This document shows, one piece after another, positions 10,752-20,463 of a DNA stretch of 64,000 bases. How positions within the stretch are numbered: position 1 is the first letter of the stretch; each line of letters begins with the position of its first letter. The stretch lies in assembly GCA_016714785.1 (NCBI GenBank), contig JADKCC010000059.1, positions 1 through 64,000 on the forward strand. The letters are read 5' to 3'. A program made the position numbers and the translations under genes. Origin of the DNA: Saprospiraceae bacterium. GTDB taxonomy: Bacteria > Bacteroidota > Bacteroidia > Chitinophagales > Saprospiraceae. The notes under the pieces were generated by a model that did not search any database, was not told the origin of the DNA, and saw nothing but the letters and a program-made list of their open reading frames with translations.

Positions 10752-11860
10752 TGAAATTATTTGAGTCTTACCAATTCACCAACACAGCTAAAATAAGTGC
10801 TAACCGGATTGCTTTGGCACCAATGACCAATGGGCAAAGTAATAATGATGGTACATTAGGAGAAGATGAGTTTAACTTCCTGATTCGTAGGGCCAAAGAA
10901 GGGTTTGGAATCATCTTTACTTGTGCAACACATGTATCTAAAGCTGGTCAAGGATGGCCCGGAGAGTTAGGCATTTGGAGTGATGATCATATCCAAGGGT
11001 TAAAAAGGTTGGCAGATAGCATTCATCAATACGATAGTCTGGCCATTGTACAATTATTTCATGGTGGTGCGCGATCTCCCGAATCTTTGACAGGTGCGCA
11101 ACCATGGAGTGCATCATCTCATGAGATGACTATTGGTCGAGATAAAATAAATGTCAGAGAAGGTTCACCTGCAGAAATTGAAGAAGTAATAGATGCATTT
11201 GTCACAGCTGCACGGCGTGCATACTTAGCGGGAATGGATGGAATAGAACTTCATGCCGCTCATGGGTATTTGTTACATCAATTCATCAGCAGCGCTACCA
11301 ATCAAAGGACGGACCAATACGGAGGAAGTTTTGAAAATAGGATTAACTTAGTTAGAACCATACTTAAGCGCATTAAGCAGATGCTTCCTCCGGAGTTTTT
11401 AGTTGGCATAAGGATATCTCCCGAAGATAAATACACATTCAAAGGCATTGATTTTGACGAAAGTCTTCGATTAGCCCAAATACTCAAAGATGATGGGGCA
11501 GATTTTTTGGATATTTCTACTTGGGATAGTTTCGCATCACCTCAGAAGTATCCAGAAAGCCAAAAACCTGTCATCTCATGGTTTAGAGCGCAGCTAGACG
11601 ATCATTTTCCTTTGTTTGTGGCAGGAGAGATATGGTCTTCTGCGCAAGCCAATCAAGCATTAGCCCTTGGAGCTGATTTTGTTTCCCTAGGTAGAGTCGG
11701 TATAGGCATAGCAGATTGGCCTACTAAATCCAAAGACATTCATTATGAACCACAAAGTCCACCTTACAGTGAATCTCAACTAAGTGCCGCATCACTCGGA
11801 TCATCTTTTATACAATATATGAAAAGATGGAAAGGTTTTGTAGCAGAAAATACCAAATAA
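10751..11860 (+). CDS. NADH:flavin oxidoreductase / old yellow enzyme family
   Basis: This 369-aa FMN TIM-barrel enzyme has the OYE blocks NRIALAPMTNGQS, IVQLFHGGARS, GMDGIELHAAHGYLLHQFIS, YGGSFENRINL, VGIRISPED and FVSLGRVGIG. Family members reduce activated C=C bonds with NAD(P)H; the substrate is unknown. The start is the GTG at 10751, which overlaps the TAG of the oligopeptidase gene by one base (TAGTG) and has GAGAGGAG just before it, pointing to translational coupling. An open frame extends further upstream but only as overlap with the peptidase gene. Confidence 0.85.
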   Translation: MKLFESYQFTNTAKISANRIALAPMTNGQSNNDGTLGEDEFNFLIRRAKEGFGIIFTCATHVSKAGQGWPGELGIWSDDHIQGLKRLADSIHQYDSLAIVQLFHGGARSPESLTGAQPWSASSHEMTIGRDKINVREGSPAEIEEVIDAFVTAARRAYLAGMDGIELHAAHGYLLHQFISSATNQRTDQYGGSFENRINLVRTILKRIKQMLPPEFLVGIRISPEDKYTFKGIDFDESLRLAQILKDDGADFLDISTWDSFASPQKYPESQKPVISWFRAQLDDHFPLFVAGEIWSSAQANQALALGADFVSLGRVGIGIADWPTKSKDIHYEPQSPPYSESQLSAASLGSSFIQYMKRWKGFVAENTK

Positions 11861-11885
11861 AATCTGATTATATTGTCAAAATATT

Positions 11886-12113
11886 CTAGACTTTTTTAGG
11901 TGGCAATTCGAAGGCTACTGCATCATGCTCGAAGTGATCTCTGTGTGCACCGTCGCAAAAAGGTTTGTTCTTAGATAATCCACATCTACAAAAACTGACA
12001 ACAGTTCTTCCTTGTAAGTTGTATTCATTTCCTTGAGGATCCACCACTATCATATCACCTTCTACTTTGAGTGACCCGTTATTATTTACTGTTATTTTTG
12101 TTGGACTAGACAT
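11886..12113 (-). CDS. CDGSH iron-sulfur domain protein
   Basis: A 75-aa protein carrying a single CDGSH-type [2Fe-2S] site, CRCGLSKNKPFCDGAHRD, with the three Cys and one His ligands of the mitoNEET class. The N-terminal part (TKITVNNNGSLKVEGD) is the beta-rich stretch usual in the bacterial small form. These proteins are thought to act in redox or Fe-S handling. It is last in a minus-strand run with the HELVH protein and the FtsX-like gene. Confidence 0.9.
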   Translation of the reverse strand: MSSPTKITVNNNGSLKVEGDMIVVDPQGNEYNLQGRTVVSFCRCGLSKNKPFCDGAHRDHFEHDAVAFELPPKKV

Positions 12114-12163
12114 ATTGGTTTTGATTTTGATAAGATTGATAACCTTAATTTTGTAAAAAGGTT

Positions 12164-12841
12164 TTAGATTATCTCCAACTGATCAGCATAATACTGATAT
12201 ATACTCAAATTCATTGGGCCTGCTTTAGCGGGATTGGTAATCATACGGTAATAATCCTCGATGATATCTGCTTGCTGTTCGAAATTGAAGTCAGATAATC
12301 GAGCTCCTTTAAGCATCATATTGTATAGATTGGGTGCTCCTCCATAATCGTAACCTTCTTTACTAAGTTGTGCTTTGATAGCTCTGGCGATATAAATACT
12401 TCCGAAATGCTGATATTGCCAGATGTGGACCAGCTCATGGATGAACACATCTTTGAGTATGTGGCGATTATAGTTAATGGTATTGAAACTTACATAAGCA
12501 ACGGCAACTTTTTTAGTACCAAACTTAGCGCCACTATCTATTCTTACAAGATTATAATCAATTTGCTTCCCAAAAATATAATAGGCTAACTGTATTTCTT
12601 CATCTGTGAGTTTTCTTGTATTCCACTTCATCAACCGCATGAAAATTTGATATATCTCTGGAATCGCTATCACATCTATGAAATAAAACCCTGTATCTAT
12701 AAACCAATCCAAAAAATTATTGGGAGGAAATTTATTAGCAAAAGCTTTATTAAAAGGATATATGAAATGAGTCAACAGTCTCCATACCCTAATGGGCAAT
12801 TGTGAAAAAAGACCAGGGATTCTTATATTCAATGGCATCAC
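12164..12841 (-). CDS. Putative zinc metalloprotease-like protein (HELVH motif)
   Basis: The 225-aa product has a clear HExxH-type motif in DVFIHELVHIWQYQHFG, so zinc binding is likely. FEQQADIIEDYY further on could supply the third ligand. The surroundings resemble the DUF4157-type eCIS-linked domain only loosely, and I do not claim that family. No signal peptide is obvious. The gene starts 3 nt after the stop of the FtsX-like gene and is very probably co-transcribed with it. Confidence 0.6.
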   Translation of the reverse strand: MMPLNIRIPGLFSQLPIRVWRLLTHFIYPFNKAFANKFPPNNFLDWFIDTGFYFIDVIAIPEIYQIFMRLMKWNTRKLTDEEIQLAYYIFGKQIDYNLVRIDSGAKFGTKKVAVAYVSFNTINYNRHILKDVFIHELVHIWQYQHFGSIYIARAIKAQLSKEGYDYGGAPNLYNMMLKGARLSDFNFEQQADIIEDYYRMITNPAKAGPMNLSIYQYYADQLEII

Positions 12842-12844
12842 TCT

Positions 12845-14145
12845 TTATTCAAATCTTAGTGCTTTGACCGGCGTAATCCTAGAGACAAGCATGGTAGGTA
12901 TGATTAGGAATAAAAGAGTGACAATAAGCGTCGCTACATTCAGCCAAAGGATGGTCCACCCATTGATGGCAATAGGCGCTGTACTTAGGTAGTAATTGGC
13001 TTCGTCAAGTTGGATAAACTGAAAGTGTTTTTGCAACCAGGCGATACTTATGCCTAAGATATTGCCAAAAAGCAAACCAAAAAATATGATGTAGCCAGCA
13101 TTGTAGATAAAAATCTTGCGAATGCTACCGTTATTCATACCCAGAGATTTCAGGATTCCGATCATTTGGGTACGTTCCAGTATAAGGATCAAAAGTACTG
13201 TGATCATATTGATGATGGCTACAAGTACCATAAGTTGTATGATAATTTTTTCGTTGATGTCTTGAAGATTGAGCCATTCAAAGATGGAAGGAAATTTGGA
13301 TCTGATGGTCTCAGCATAGTATTTTTGTGGCAACACTTCATAATAAATATATTCAGAAATAACATCCATATCTTTGACATCATCAAGTACGACTTCCATG
13401 CCTTGTACATCACTACTTGGCCAGCCCAGAATATCTTGTATTTTGGCAAGATCAACGATACCAAATCTTTTGTCATACTCTTCTAAACCAGTATTATAGA
13501 TGCCACAGACTTCAAACCGTTTTTTGATTTGTACATTATCTCTTATAAAACTCAATACGACTTTGTCGCCCGTTTTGATATTGAGCTTATTAGCTATGTT
13601 TTTTGAAATAAGTAGATCATTGGATACAGAGTCTTTTTGATAATTGATTTTGGTACCGTCTATAATAAATTTTTGCATCCTTTGCCAATCGTAATCCTGC
13701 CCTACTGCTTTAAGTAAAACACCATGGAAATTTTCTTTTGTACTAAGCAGTGCAGCCAATTGTATATACGGATGTACCCCTTTTACGCCTCCATTGGTAA
13801 CTTTATCTATGACTTTACCCTCTAGAGGGAAGCCCAAGATTTTGGCATCAGATTGGTATTCTATTTGCTTGATTTCTTGTATTTCATTGTAGTAAGTGTC
13901 ATCTTTATTGATTGCTGATAATTCAAAATTTCTATTGATGTTACTATCCGTGATGTTTATGTGTCCCCAAAATCCAAATATCTTATCGGTGATCTCTTTT
14001 TTGAAGCCAGAGATGATGGCTGTAGTAAGGATCATGACGGTCAAACTCACGGCAATGGCGGCCATAGCTATCCTGATGATCACTTTGGTAAATGAAGTAC
14101 TATTGGTAAACGCTATCCTTTTGCAATAAAATGCTCAATATTCAT
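12845..14145 (-). pseudogene. FtsX/LolE-like ABC transporter permease, one frameshift near the start
   Basis: The protein has one N-terminal membrane segment (IRIAMAAIAVSLTVMILTT), a large extracytoplasmic region, and three C-terminal segments with the FtsX signature (ILERTQMIGILKSLGMNNGSI and TPVKALRFE at the end). Such permeases act in lipoprotein release or related MacB-type export. An in-frame GTG at 14083 could start a shortened protein. The family start is the ATG at 14145 (MNIEHFIAK), cut off by one missing A in GCAAAAGG. With that base restored it reads AKRIAFTNSTSFTKVIIRIA, typical of the family in this phylum. Confidence 0.8.
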
Positions 14146-14256
14146 ACCATCTATATGTCACTTTCGGTTTTAATCACCTACTTTTGTTCCTTCAAAAATG
14201 CAAAAGTACGTGTTTCTGACCTTATTTATTAATAGATCAATCGTAATTAAAGTTTT

Positions 14257-15534
14257 ATGCTTAATTTTATAGAAGAATTGAAGTGGAGAGGAATGCTCCA
14301 TGATATGACACCTGGAGTAGAAGAAATGTTGAATAGTAAGAAAGTCGTAGGATATATAGGCTTCGATCCCACTGCTCCGAGTATGACCATTGGCAATTTT
14401 GTGCAGATCATGTTGCTCAAACTATTTCAACTATCTGGTCACAGTCCGATTGTGCTCATGGGTGGCGCTACTGGGCGAATCGGCGATCCTTCATTCAAAG
14501 ATAAAGAGCGCGATCTGAAGTCTTATGATGAGTTGGACAGCAATTTGGCTTTTCAGAAAGAACAAATAAAAAAATTCTTAGATTTCGATGGTCCCAATCC
14601 AGCCATCATTGTCAATAATCTGGATTTTTATAAGGAGATGAATATCTTGGATTTTCTTCGAGATGTAGGCAAAACACTTACTGTCAGCTATATGATGTCC
14701 AAAGATTCTGTTAAAAACAGGCTAGAAACAGGACTTTCTTTTACCGAGTTTAGTTATCAATTGCTGCAATCTTATGATTTTCAATTATTGTTCGATAAAC
14801 ATGACTGTGTGATACAGATGGGCGGATCAGATCAATGGGGCAATATCACCTCCGGGACTGAATTCATCCGTAGAAATATAGATGGCAAAGCTTATGCTGT
14901 CACTACTCCGCTACTAACCAAAGCGGATGGCACCAAATTCGGTAAGTCAGAACAAGGCAATATCTGGCTCGATCCGAGGATGACAAGTCCTTATAAGTTC
15001 TATCAGTTTTGGCTCAATGCAGATGATGCAGATCTACCTAAGTATTTGAGATATTTTACTCTAAAATCAAAAGCTGAGGTGGAAGCATTAGAAAAAGAAT
15101 ACGCAGAAGATCCTCGTGGTTTAAAAGCGATATTGTCTGAAGAATTGACTAAAAGAGTACACTCTGATGAAGACTACGAGTCTGTAGTTGCCGTCAGCAA
15201 TCTACTATTCGGTAAAGATGCTAATGCAAATACCCTTCAAGTTATGACTATAGATCAGTTGGACACAATTGCAGAAGAAATACCTTGCAAAAGCATCCCT
15301 AATAATACTATCAGTGAAGGTAAAAATATCGTAGATATCTTGACTGATACAGGAATCCTTCCTTCCAAAACGGAAGCTAGAAAAGCCATCCAAGGCAATG
15401 CTATTTCTATTAATAAAATAAAAATAAGTAGCCACGAGCACCAAGTGAGTAAATCAGAACTCTTGCATGATAAATATCTAATGGTAGAAAATGGCAAAAA
15501 AAATAAGTTTATGGTGAAGGCAATCGAAATATGA
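14257..15534 (+). CDS. tyrS: Tyrosyl-tRNA synthetase
   Basis: TyrS charges tRNA-Tyr. The 425-aa length is normal. The class I signatures are present: the HIGH equivalent in FDPTAPSMTIGNFVQ, the tyrosine-binding and tRNA segment QMGGSDQWGNI, and the KMSKS equivalent KFGKSEQGNIWLD. A C-terminal S4 RNA-binding domain follows (SKTEARKAIQGNAISINK). The gene is divergent from the FtsX-like gene and stands alone. Confidence 0.96.
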   Translation: MLNFIEELKWRGMLHDMTPGVEEMLNSKKVVGYIGFDPTAPSMTIGNFVQIMLLKLFQLSGHSPIVLMGGATGRIGDPSFKDKERDLKSYDELDSNLAFQKEQIKKFLDFDGPNPAIIVNNLDFYKEMNILDFLRDVGKTLTVSYMMSKDSVKNRLETGLSFTEFSYQLLQSYDFQLLFDKHDCVIQMGGSDQWGNITSGTEFIRRNIDGKAYAVTTPLLTKADGTKFGKSEQGNIWLDPRMTSPYKFYQFWLNADDADLPKYLRYFTLKSKAEVEALEKEYAEDPRGLKAILSEELTKRVHSDEDYESVVAVSNLLFGKDANANTLQVMTIDQLDTIAEEIPCKSIPNNTISEGKNIVDILTDTGILPSKTEARKAIQGNAISINKIKISSHEHQVSKSELLHDKYLMVENGKKNKFMVKAIEI

Positions 15535-15630
15535 AAGTGATCTTTATTAGATATGTCAATGACATTCATCATTAAAGATAACTTCTAAAACCTGCTTTCT
15601 TTGCACTCTAAATCAAAGTAAGATAGTATT

Positions 15631-16917
15631 ATGAGATTGCCAGTAGCATATTTATCCACGGAAGATGCATTAGGAATTATCAAAAATGGGGATCGTGTTT
15701 TTATACACGGTAGTGCACAGACTCCTACCAATATGTTGAGACATTTGGCTTTATTGGGAGACAAATTAAGAGATATCGAACTCGTTTTTATTAGTGTATT
15801 GGGCGAAATATTTGTAGATAAACCAGGGCTAGAAGATGCCTTCAAGATCAATGCGCTTTTCGTTTCTGAACCAATCAGAAAAGACGTCAGAGAAGGTAGG
15901 GCTGATTATGTTCCCGTATTTTTGAGTGAAATTCCTGAACTTTTCAAACGTAATGTCCTTCCTATAGATGTGGCAATAGTACAAGTATCGCCACCAGATA
16001 AACATGGTTATTGTTCTATGGGTGTATCAGTTGATGTCGCTCGTTCTGCTGTAAATACTGCTAAAAAAGTGATTGCTCAGGTCAATCCAAATGTGCCACG
16101 TACACATGGTGATGGATTGATACATACTAAAAGATTTAGTGCAATGGTCTATTGCGAGGAACCATTGCATGAAGTAGCATTTGGTACTAAAGTTGGCCCA
16201 GAAGAAATCAAAATAGGCGAAAATGTTGCCAATCTAATTGAAGATAGGAGCACGTTGCAAATGGGTATTGGAGCTATTCCTGATGCTGTACTCAGATGTT
16301 TGGGCAATCATAAAGATTTGGGTATCCATACAGAAATGCTATCTGATGGCATCATAGATTTGTTTGACAATGATATCGTCACTAATAAATACAAAGCCAT
16401 TCACCCAAATAAAATAGTAACTGGTTTCGCATTAGGGAGCCGAAAATTATATGATTACATAGATGACAATCCTGCTTTTACATTTTTAGATATTGACTAT
16501 GTGAATGACCCACACGTCATCAAGAGAAATCCTAAGGTAATTGCCATCAATAGCGCCATTGAAGTAGATCTTACTGGTCAAGTTTGTTCTGACTCCATCG
16601 GTACTTACCAATATAGTGGTGTTGGAGGTCAAATGGACTTTTTGCGTGGAGCGGCCTTAAGTCCCGGTGGAAAACCGATTATTGCGCTTCCGTCTAGAAC
16701 TAAAAAAGGTGCATCTCGCATCGTCCCATTCTTAAAAGAAGGTGCTGGAGTTGTAGCCACGCGCGCACACGCACACTATATCGTAACTGAGCATGGTGTA
16801 GCTTATCTATATGGTAAAAATTTAAGACAGCGCGCCAAAGCACTCATAGAAATAGCGCACCCTGAAGATAGAGAAGCATTAGAGAGAGCTAGTTTTGAGC
16901 GATTTAAAATATTTTAG
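15631..16917 (+). CDS. Acetyl-CoA hydrolase / CoA-transferase family (Cat1/4-HB CoA-transferase-like)
   Basis: A 428-aa protein of the two-domain CoA-transferase family. The start DRVFIHGSAQTPTNML and the C-terminal half with LGIHTEMLSDGIIDL (the catalytic Glu region), YSGVGGQMDFLRGAALSPGG and EHGVAYLYGKNLRQRA are diagnostic. Members either hydrolyse acetyl-CoA or swap CoA between acetate and another acid (4-hydroxybutyrate, succinate, propionate); the sequence does not tell which. It is 96 nt after tyrS and may have its own promoter. Confidence 0.88.
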   Translation: MRLPVAYLSTEDALGIIKNGDRVFIHGSAQTPTNMLRHLALLGDKLRDIELVFISVLGEIFVDKPGLEDAFKINALFVSEPIRKDVREGRADYVPVFLSEIPELFKRNVLPIDVAIVQVSPPDKHGYCSMGVSVDVARSAVNTAKKVIAQVNPNVPRTHGDGLIHTKRFSAMVYCEEPLHEVAFGTKVGPEEIKIGENVANLIEDRSTLQMGIGAIPDAVLRCLGNHKDLGIHTEMLSDGIIDLFDNDIVTNKYKAIHPNKIVTGFALGSRKLYDYIDDNPAFTFLDIDYVNDPHVIKRNPKVIAINSAIEVDLTGQVCSDSIGTYQYSGVGGQMDFLRGAALSPGGKPIIALPSRTKKGASRIVPFLKEGAGVVATRAHAHYIVTEHGVAYLYGKNLRQRAKALIEIAHPEDREALERASFERFKIF

Positions 16918-17329
16918 CATATATTGACACTTTACATTTTTACATTATTCGATATACTCTTCAGCAAATCTATTTAATAAATCAACTTCTTCTGATGGCT
17001 TGACTAAATAATTGGAAAGCACCGTATCCATTCGACGGTACATCAATGAAGCAAAACTACAAGAGCGAATCGCGGGCCTATCGCAAGAACAATCTGAATA
17101 CGAATTGGCTTATACCATAGCACAAACCTTCATTGATGTTTTTTAGGATGAAGCAAAAATCAAGTCCTTTATTACCTACACGAGTAGAACTTTCATTAGC
17201 TACTCCTTATCTAAAGATGAATATGATGAAAAACGATTACTTAAATCGGATTTGATCAAATCAAAAATTAATCATAACAACACCGTGTAATTATTATCTA
17301 ATGGCATTGCCCAATTAGTACAGGATAAG
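16918..17329. other. Decayed stretch with coding fragments
   Basis: No intact gene is seen. A minus-strand fragment ending with a stop at 16945 reads YRRMDTVLSNYLVKPSEE and LLNRFAEEYIE. A plus-strand fragment from about 17030 reads EQSEYELAYTIAQTFIDVF before a stop. I cannot assign either. Together with the nitroreductase relic they mark worn DNA. Confidence 0.4.
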
Positions 17330-18050
17330 GTGTATTTGATGTTTTTGATGGGAACAAAAGATATGGGGAAATGGGATTTTACTATCGATACCATTGATGA
17401 TAAAAAGGTAAAACATTGCATAGAACTAGCCACTTTAGCACCCAATAGTATCAATATGCAGCTTTGGGAGTTTTATCATATTACGGACACAGATATACTA
17501 AAAAAGCCCAGGATTGTCTGTTTAAATCAGGAATCAGAGAGCACAACAAAATGGTGTTTTTTGTAACCAGACAAGACTTGTATCAAAAAAGAGTCGAAAA
17601 AATGTTGGAGTTATAATCCTTAATATCCATAAAAACAGCCTTACAGATAAACAGGACAAAAAAATCAACAGATAGAAAATGTACTATGGGAAAATAATGC
17701 CTTTTTTATACATGCGGTTTTTTGGCATCCTTGGTCTATTCCGCAAAGTAGTGGTAAACATCGTCGGGGATTTCAGACCAATAGTGTATCAAGTATCCGA
17801 AAGTGATATGAGAGTGGTCGTCCACAAAACGTACGCCTTAGCTGCCCAAACATTTATGCTGGCTATGGTCGATGAAAATTATGACACGTGCCCCATGGAA
17901 GGATTCGATAGTACTAGGTTAAAATGTATCTTAAAGCTGCCCTATGGTGCAGAAATCAATATGGTAGTGTCTTGTGGCATCAGAGAAGAGACGGGCGTAT
18001 GGGGCGACACAATGCGCGTACCTTTTGAAGAAGTCTATCATAAAATGTAA
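17330..18050 (+). pseudogene. Nitroreductase family relic
   Basis: The N-terminal half (CIELATLAPNSINMQLWEFY, the FMN-binding start of the nitroreductase fold) and the C-terminal half from about 17679 (KTYALAAQTFMLAMVDENYD, TCPMEGFDSTRLK, VVSCGIREETGVWGD, ending EEVYHKM) are in different frames. MVFFVTRQDLYQKR lies between them. The pieces are collinear, so this was one gene of about 230 aa. Several indels break it. Confidence 0.75.
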
Positions 18051-18159
18051 CTAAAAGGAAAGATAAAATCGTAGTAAGTAACTATAAGCCCTTTCCTTGC
18101 AAATGTTTGGTGGAGGGCCTTTTTATACGCTTCACTCCCTTTTTGCAGGGCAAATATTG

Positions 18160-18264
18160 AAGTGTTTCTTTGCAACGCTTAAGTGTTTCTTTGTAACTCT
18201 AAAGTGTTTCTTTGCAACGCCTAAGTGTTTCTTTGCAACGCTTAAGTGTTTCTTTGCGACGCTT
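18160..18264. repeat. Five tandem copies of a 21-bp unit
   Basis: The unit starts AAGTGTTTCTTTGC and ends AACGCTT. Copies run 18160-18180, 18181-18201, 18202-18222, 18223-18243 and 18244-18264, with a worn sixth copy after them. The spacing is exact, and copies differ by one to a few bases. The length is a multiple of three but no gene is evident. Confidence 0.9.
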
Positions 18265-18480
18265 AAGTTTATCTAAGCTAAGCTGAAGTTTTTGATAGGT
18301 TTATCTCTCAACGACTTGGACATTCAGTGAAACAATATCAAAGATCATGTAGTATTTCAGACCCAATATACATATAACAAAAGTTATATTGCCAGACTAT
18401 TTTAAAGGTGATACCTTTGCAATTTCATGCACGTTACGGGTTTAAATTAGATGCATACCTGCTAAAGCTGTATATTAGTT

Positions 18481-18685
18481 CTACTTTCTAAAATTAGTAT
18501 TTTAAAAAATTTTAGACTAAAAAAGGGGTTTTTCAGTCGCTAAAGCTCATTCGAAATGACCTAGTATTAGAGTTTATGTGAGGGAGAAAGGGAGTTCGGC
18601 CTTGCCGAACTCCCTTTCTCCCTCACATTTTCACATCAAAAATCGCCATTGGTAGCCACAAAGTGGTGGGAAAACTTATTTTATT
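18481..18685 (+). repeat. MITE-like interspersed repeat, copy A, with a 24-bp hairpin
   Basis: This shares its left end (ACTTT, then AAATTAGTATTTTAAA, GACTAAAAAAGGGG, TCAGTCGCTAAAGCTC) and right end (GGGAAAACTTATTTTATT) with copies at 35167-35330 (reversed) and 39056-39277. The middle carries a perfect inverted repeat, 18577-18600 with 18604-18627, and a 3-nt loop. Copy C has a related but different hairpin at the same place. Confidence 0.8.
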
Positions 18686-18878
18686 AAAATGATATCCACC
18701 ATTCCTAATACTTGCTTTAATGTAATGAAATAGGTGGAAGAATGATTGGTAGCGATAGTCTTCATAACTTTATAAGTTTCTGTGTACAAAGCACCAGTCT
18801 TAAGTAAATTCCAAAACCCATTTTGGTAATTGGAGGGAGTGTAGAATACTTTGTGTAAACTCCCAGGGGGAGTTAGGC

Positions 18879-18932
18879 TTTGGGACAAAGGGGGGATTGC
18901 CCCCGCGGGGGCAATCCCCCCTTTGTCCCAAA
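18879..18932. repeat. Perfect 54-bp palindrome
   Basis: Bases 18879-18905 and 18906-18932 are exact reverse complements with no loop, centred on CCCCGCGGGG. The arm contains TGGGACAAAGGGGGGATTGC. T-rich DNA follows. It sits inside the IS just after the left terminal repeat and 60 nt before the transposase start, and could act as a terminator or a cruciform. Confidence 0.9.
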
Positions 18933-18992
18933 ATTTTTATATGTTTGCGGTGCTTACCCTGAACACATTTTTTAACCTAACAACTTTTTGCA

Positions 18993-20195
18993 ATGCAAAG
19001 TAACAACATTAATTTTGATTTTACAGACATTTTTAAGAATGTAAAGGACATCAACGACTTCGAAGTCGCCATGAATGGTATTTACAAAATTGGTATTCAA
19101 CACCTCCTCAACTCTGAGATGAGTCATTTGCTGGGGTATGACAAACATTCCATAAAAGGTAATAATTCCGGCAACTCCCGAAATGGTTCTTATGGGAAAA
19201 AGGTCAAGACAACTCAAGGCGAGATCGAAGTCCAGGTCCCTAGAGATCGTAATAGTGAATTTGACCCCTTGGTACTCCCTAAAGGGCAAACCACAACGGC
19301 TAAAGTAGAATCTGTCATCACTTCCCTTTACGCTAAAGGTATGAGTACTCAAGATGTAGCAGATCAAATCGAACAGATATACGGTTTTAACGTCTCTAAA
19401 TCATTTGTTTCTGATATCACCAATAAGATGCTCCCTTCCATCCTAGAGTGGCAAAACAGGCCCTTAGAGCCCATTTATTACATCACCTGGATGGATTGTA
19501 TTTGTTTCAAAATACGCCAAGATAACAAGGTGATCAATAAAAGTATCTATTTAGTTATTGGTCTGAAACCTGATGGATTTAAAGAGATCTTAGGCATTTG
19601 GATAGCTGAGACGGAGTCCGCATCTTTGGCTCTCCGTACTCTCTGAATTAAAGGATCGTGGCGTAAAATCCATCTTAATTGCTTGTACGGACAACCTTAC
19701 CGGCTTTACTAGTGCCATTCAAGCATCCTTCCAGATACGGTAACTCAGCTCTGTATTGTCCACCAAATACGTAACTCAGTAAAGTTTGTACCATGGAAAG
19801 ATAGAAAATATTCATCGCCGATCTGAAGGAAGTTTATGGAGCTATTAATCTCCAAAGTGCCTTAGTCGCTTTTGAAAAATTCAAAACAAAATGGAACAGT
19901 AAATACAGTTATGCCATTAAAAGCTGGGAAAAAATTGGGATAATCTCATCCCTTTATTCAATTACCCGCCTGAATTAAGAAAATAATGTACACCACCAAT
20001 ACAATCGAAGGGGTAAACCGAGCAATCAGAAAATTTACCAAAACAAAGACCATTTTTCCAAACGACCAGGCTGCTTTAAAATCAGTTTTTATGGCAATTG
20101 ACCAAATTCAATCAAAATGGACAATGCCAATTCGTGATTTTGGTATCATTCATAATCAAATTTCTATTATCTTTGATAATTTTTTTAGAAAATGC
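18993..20195 (+). pseudogene. IS256-family transposase, frameshifted
   Basis: The N-terminal 217 aa are open (EMSHLLGYDKHS, RNGSYGKKVKTTQGE, VQVPRDRNSEFDP, and the first catalytic Asp region YYITWMDCICFKIR, then ILGIWIAETESA). Later blocks appear in other frames: ACTDNLTGF-like, QLCIVHQIRNSVKFV, and the C-terminus YTTNTIEGVNRAIRKFTKT and FPNDQAALKSVFMAI. The open frame at the end runs past the right terminal repeat and is not transposase there. The element is not autonomous as sequenced. Confidence 0.85.
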
Positions 20196-20242
20196 CTAAT
20201 TTTTCTTCTCTTGAGTTTACACATTATTTTCTACTCTCTCAC

Positions 20243-20416
20243 TTATTTAGGCTTCATCCATTTTTCCAGTCTTTTTAAACTCCTAGCTTTAGCTTGTTCT
20301 ACACTTAAAAGTTCACCATTATATTTTTCGTACACGTGTTTTTTTAATAAACTATCATACCTTTCTTTAGGCAGGATGACGTACTTGTTATTGTCTAATA
20401 TTATTTCTATTGTCAT
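20243..20416 (-). CDS. Small 57-aa protein, antitoxin-like in size
   Basis: The frame starts MTIEIILDNNKYVILPKERY and ends in a basic helix (SVEQAKARSLKRLEKWMKPK). The N-terminal beta-type segment with a ...YVILPKERYD... element resembles small antitoxin or adaptor proteins, but I do not recognise a named family. Its stop lies 3 nt from the IS right end, so the native C-terminus may have been lost to the insertion. No partner toxin gene is recognisable beside it. Confidence 0.45.
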   Translation of the reverse strand: MTIEIILDNNKYVILPKERYDSLLKKHVYEKYNGELLSVEQAKARSLKRLEKWMKPK

Positions 20417-20463
20417 GATGATGATTTGTTATAAAAATTGATAATTTTCTTAATTAATTATTT

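Larger units (their letters stand above)
18832..20240 (+). mobile_element. IS256-type insertion sequence, degenerate
   Basis: Terminal inverted repeats are visible: the left end at about 18834-18863 begins GAGGGAGTGTAGAATAC and ends TGTGTAAACTC. The right end at 20213-20240 is its imperfect reverse complement (GAGTTTACACA, then TTTTCTACTCTCTC). Between them lies a broken IS256-family transposase. I see no clear target duplication, so flanks have diverged or rearranged. Confidence 0.75.

Noticed and set aside
12164..12841. DUF4157 eCIS-associated protein
   Set aside because: Only the HELVH motif agrees; no contractile-injection genes are nearby.
12845..14083. GTG start of the FtsX-like gene as the true start
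   Set aside because: The family N-terminus (MNIEHFIAKR) lies just upstream and is only one missing A away from the frame.
18160..18264. CRISPR array
   Set aside because: The 21-bp units are directly abutting with no unique spacers, and no cas gene is nearby.
20196..20441. C-terminal extension of the transposase frame
   Set aside because: The frame crosses the IS right terminal repeat and is antisense to a small gene; the family ends near FGIIHNQISIIFDN.
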